Shown here piece after piece: positions 5,485 to 7,117 of a stretch of 7,117 nt of DNA. Source of the DNA: Betaproteobacteria bacterium (lineage in GTDB: Bacteria; Pseudomonadota; Gammaproteobacteria; Burkholderiales; Burkholderiaceae_C). The position numbers and the translations under genes were made by a program. The notes under the pieces are model-generated. The model was not told the DNA's origin, made no database searches, and was given only the letters and a program-made list of their open reading frames with translations. The stretch is taken from the NCBI GenBank assembly GCA_009923345.1, contig RFTR01000104.1, forward strand, positions 1 to 7,117, read 5' to 3'. Within the stretch, counting starts at the first letter, position 1; every line of letters begins with the position of its first letter.

Positions 5485-6480
5485 CTAGAGCACGCGGCCG
5501 GTCCTCGCCACAGACCAAGCCGCAGCAACAAGAACCAATCCCATTCCCAGCGTGAGCAAAATAGCGGTGACCTCTGCTAACTGGTGCTTTTGCATCACGA
5601 TGCGCATACCCAGAGATTGGTAAATCTTATTAATTTCTGTTGTGGAAGCAGCTCTGAAATATTCACCATGCGTGATCTCGGCAATTCTTTTTAGCGGTGC
5701 TTCGTCAAGTTTGACCCGAACCGATACGCCATGCGCATGAAGCACAGTGCCCTCTGGTGTGCCAAATCCGATCGTGAATATGCGAACCCCTAAATCAGCT
5801 GCGACGCGCGCCATTTGGATCGTATCTGGCCCCATATTGCTTTGTCCATCTGACATCAACACAATGACAGCAGACGTGTTGCTTCCAGGTTCAAGTTTGA
5901 CTTTGGGAGTGGCCGCTGTGTTGGGTTTGGTATTACTGGGGTTGTTAGCAGCAGGCGCAGATTCTTCAGGATTGATTAACTTGTCTACATCGAGTCCTGC
6001 GTTGGGCAACATGCTGGCCAACGCAATGACGATGCCAGAACCCAGAGCGGAACCGCGTTGAAGTGGCAAGTTATCGATGGCACGTTTGAGGTCTTCACGT
6101 TTGTCAGTGGGTGCTTGAACCAATGCGGCTGTTCCTGCAACGCTGACCACGCCTAATTTCACAAAAGCAGGTTGTTCTTGCACGATGGCTTTTGCTGCCG
6201 CCTGAGCCAACTCGATTCGGCTGGGTTGCACATCATTTGCACGCATGCTGCCAGAACTATCAATCGCCAGCATCACAGTTTCTAAACGCGAGGGCAAAAG
6301 CAAAATGGCACGCGGGCGTGTCATAGCTAGTAACAACACGATCAAGCCAAGCAACATCAGAAATGCTGGCCAATGGTTGCGTCCACGCAAGGCCACATAA
6401 CTGCCCACCACAATGGGAATCAGCGCCAGTCCCCACAACATAAATGGCCACATCATCGAAAACGAATGTAGGGATGGCAT
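5485..6480 (-). CDS. Membrane-anchored von Willebrand factor A (VWA) domain protein, BatA-like
   Basis: This 331-residue protein has two N-terminal membrane segments (about 10-30 and 39-55), a VWA domain (about 66-295) and a C-terminal membrane helix (about 303-323). The metal-binding MIDAS is visible as D74-S-S-G-S78 (DxSxS) and D211 in LMSDGQSN. The position usually held by Thr is Ser144 in RGSALGSGI. A low-complexity Asn/Pro/Ala/Lys-rich loop (about 170-200) interrupts the fold between ASMLPNAG and the strand AVIVLMSD; related betaproteobacterial proteins carry a similar loop. Such proteins work with MoxR-type AAA ATPases and DUF58 proteins, probably in metal-dependent assembly or activation of envelope or enzyme complexes; the client is unknown here. 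The start is the first Met, 13 bases after the DUF58 stop, with only a weak GAG seven bases before it. Met9 or Met10 remain possible. The pair is almost certainly co-transcribed. The gene ends 12 bases from the YhgE/Pip stop. Confidence 0.92.
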   Translation of the reverse strand: MPSLHSFSMMWPFMLWGLALIPIVVGSYVALRGRNHWPAFLMLLGLIVLLLAMTRPRAILLLPSRLETVMLAIDSSGSMRANDVQPSRIELAQAAAKAIVQEQPAFVKLGVVSVAGTAALVQAPTDKREDLKRAIDNLPLQRGSALGSGIVIALASMLPNAGLDVDKLINPEESAPAANNPSNTKPNTAATPKVKLEPGSNTSAVIVLMSDGQSNMGPDTIQMARVAADLGVRIFTIGFGTPEGTVLHAHGVSVRVKLDEAPLKRIAEITHGEYFRAASTTEINKIYQSLGMRIVMQKHQLAEVTAILLTLGMGLVLVAAAWSVARTGRVL

Positions 6481-6493
6481 GGAGGTTCTCGTT

Positions 6494-7117
6494 TTAAGCT
6501 GCTTTGAGATGCGATGCAGTAGTGCGCAAGCGTTGTTTGCGCTTCAACATGAAATCGAGCAGAACCTGTCCTAAATCAGCATCGGTTGTGAGGGTGAGGC
6601 AATCTACCTGTGCGCGCTCAAATGTTTTATGGAGCGCTAATTCGCGCTCTTGTGCAAGTTGCGCGTAGCGTTCGCGAAGCCCTTTGTGGTTTGCATCAAT
6701 CAAGATTTGCTCACCGGTTTCAGAATCTTGCACTGTAAAAAGACCCATAGCTGGCAATTCCACCTCCCACGGATCTTGCAATCGAATCGCAATCACCTCA
6801 TGTCGATGCGCTAAAGATCCAAGGGCTTTTTCCCAGCCTGTATCGGAGATGAAATCTGATACAACAAAGACGGTAGAGCGCTTCTTGCAATAGGCGTGCA
6901 TTTGTAAAAGCATGTGGCGTAAGTCTGTCATTTGCGAAAGGCTTGGCGTTTCGCATTGCTGGATAACTTGCATCAGTTGCAATATGTGCGTTTTACCTGT
7001 TCGAGCCGGCAAAATGTGATCCGCTTTTTGCCGACTTCCCGAAAACAGCATGGCTCCGACTGGGTTACCACGACGGGTCAATATCCTGGCTAACACTGCC
7101 ACACACGCTATCGCCAT
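6494..7117 (-). CDS. DUF58 domain protein, C-terminal part (5' truncated by window edge)
   Basis: The frame runs open to the last base of the window. The Met codon at 7117-7115 is probably internal, because DUF58 proteins are usually about 300 residues and only 207 are seen. Landmarks counted from that Met are VFVVSDF (83-89, the VWA-like strand typical of DUF58), RHEVIAIRLQDPWE (105-118), LPAMG (121-125) and DSETGEQ (131-137). These are followed by a helical tail with LTTDADL and LLDFMLKRKQR. DUF58 proteins accompany MoxR ATPases and VWA proteins in most bacteria and are believed to act with them in a chaperone-like module; the biochemical role is not established. It lies 13 bases upstream of the VWA gene in the same direction, forming an operon. 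A moxR-type gene is expected further upstream, beyond the right edge, but cannot be seen. Confidence 0.93.
   Translation of the reverse strand: MAIACVAVLARILTRRGNPVGAMLFSGSRQKADHILPARTGKTHILQLMQVIQQCETPSLSQMTDLRHMLLQMHAYCKKRSTVFVVSDFISDTGWEKALGSLAHRHEVIAIRLQDPWEVELPAMGLFTVQDSETGEQILIDANHKGLRERYAQLAQERELALHKTFERAQVDCLTLTTDADLGQVLLDFMLKRKQRLRTTASHLKAA

Noticed and set aside
5747..6061. Plus-strand open frame of 104 codons opposite the VWA gene
   Set aside because: It is fully contained in the VWA gene, is without motif, and reflects the Ala/Pro/Asn-rich loop read backwards.

Overview
The window looks like chromosomal DNA of a betaproteobacterium, most likely order Burkholderiales. The best pointers are a Bug-type solute-binding protein (a family hugely expanded in that order), a phthalate-dioxygenase-like Rieske oxygenase, a UmuC tail with the DUF4113 ending, and a DUF58/VWA pair of the proteobacterial type. 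Base composition is moderate: hand counts of single 60-base lines run from about 33% to 60% G+C. Intergenic space is very small, which would fit a compact freshwater lineage, but the genus cannot be fixed by eye.

Layout, left to right: (1) 1-381 (+), the 3' end of umuC (translesion polymerase V), cut by the left edge. (2) 392-1666 (-), a Rieske non-heme iron oxygenase subunit. (3) 1667-1749, an 83-base divergent promoter region. (4) 1750-2514 (+), a classical short-chain dehydrogenase closest to gluconate 5-dehydrogenases. (5) 2521-3480 (-), a Bug/TctC periplasmic binding protein. (6) 3481-3522, a 42-base AT-rich divergent spacer. (7) 3523-5472 (+), a YhgE/Pip-family membrane protein with a TTG start and long Gly-heptad repeats. 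(8) 5485-6480 (-), a membrane-anchored VWA (BatA-like) protein. (9) 6494-7117 (-), a DUF58 protein cut by the right edge, in an operon with the VWA gene. No stretch longer than 300 bases lacks a gene.

How the genes may work together: only the DUF58-VWA pair is a clear operon. It is part of the widespread MoxR-DUF58-VWA module, and the MoxR ATPase would be expected beyond the right edge. The oxygenase, the dehydrogenase and the carboxylate-binding protein could together form a small catabolic neighbourhood for an aromatic or sugar-derived acid. They lie on alternating strands, however, and no oxygenase reductase, TctA/TctB permease or regulator is present, so this is inference only. Strand direction alternates gene by gene through most of the window, and the three convergent junctions are only 10, 6 and 12 bases long.

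No rRNA, tRNA, CRISPR array, insertion sequence, attachment site or convincing intrinsic terminator was seen. I found no obviously new multi-gene system. The points most worth a second look are the YhgE/Pip protein with its regular Gly heptads, the degenerate clamp-binding motif in UmuC, and the compact divergent control regions.
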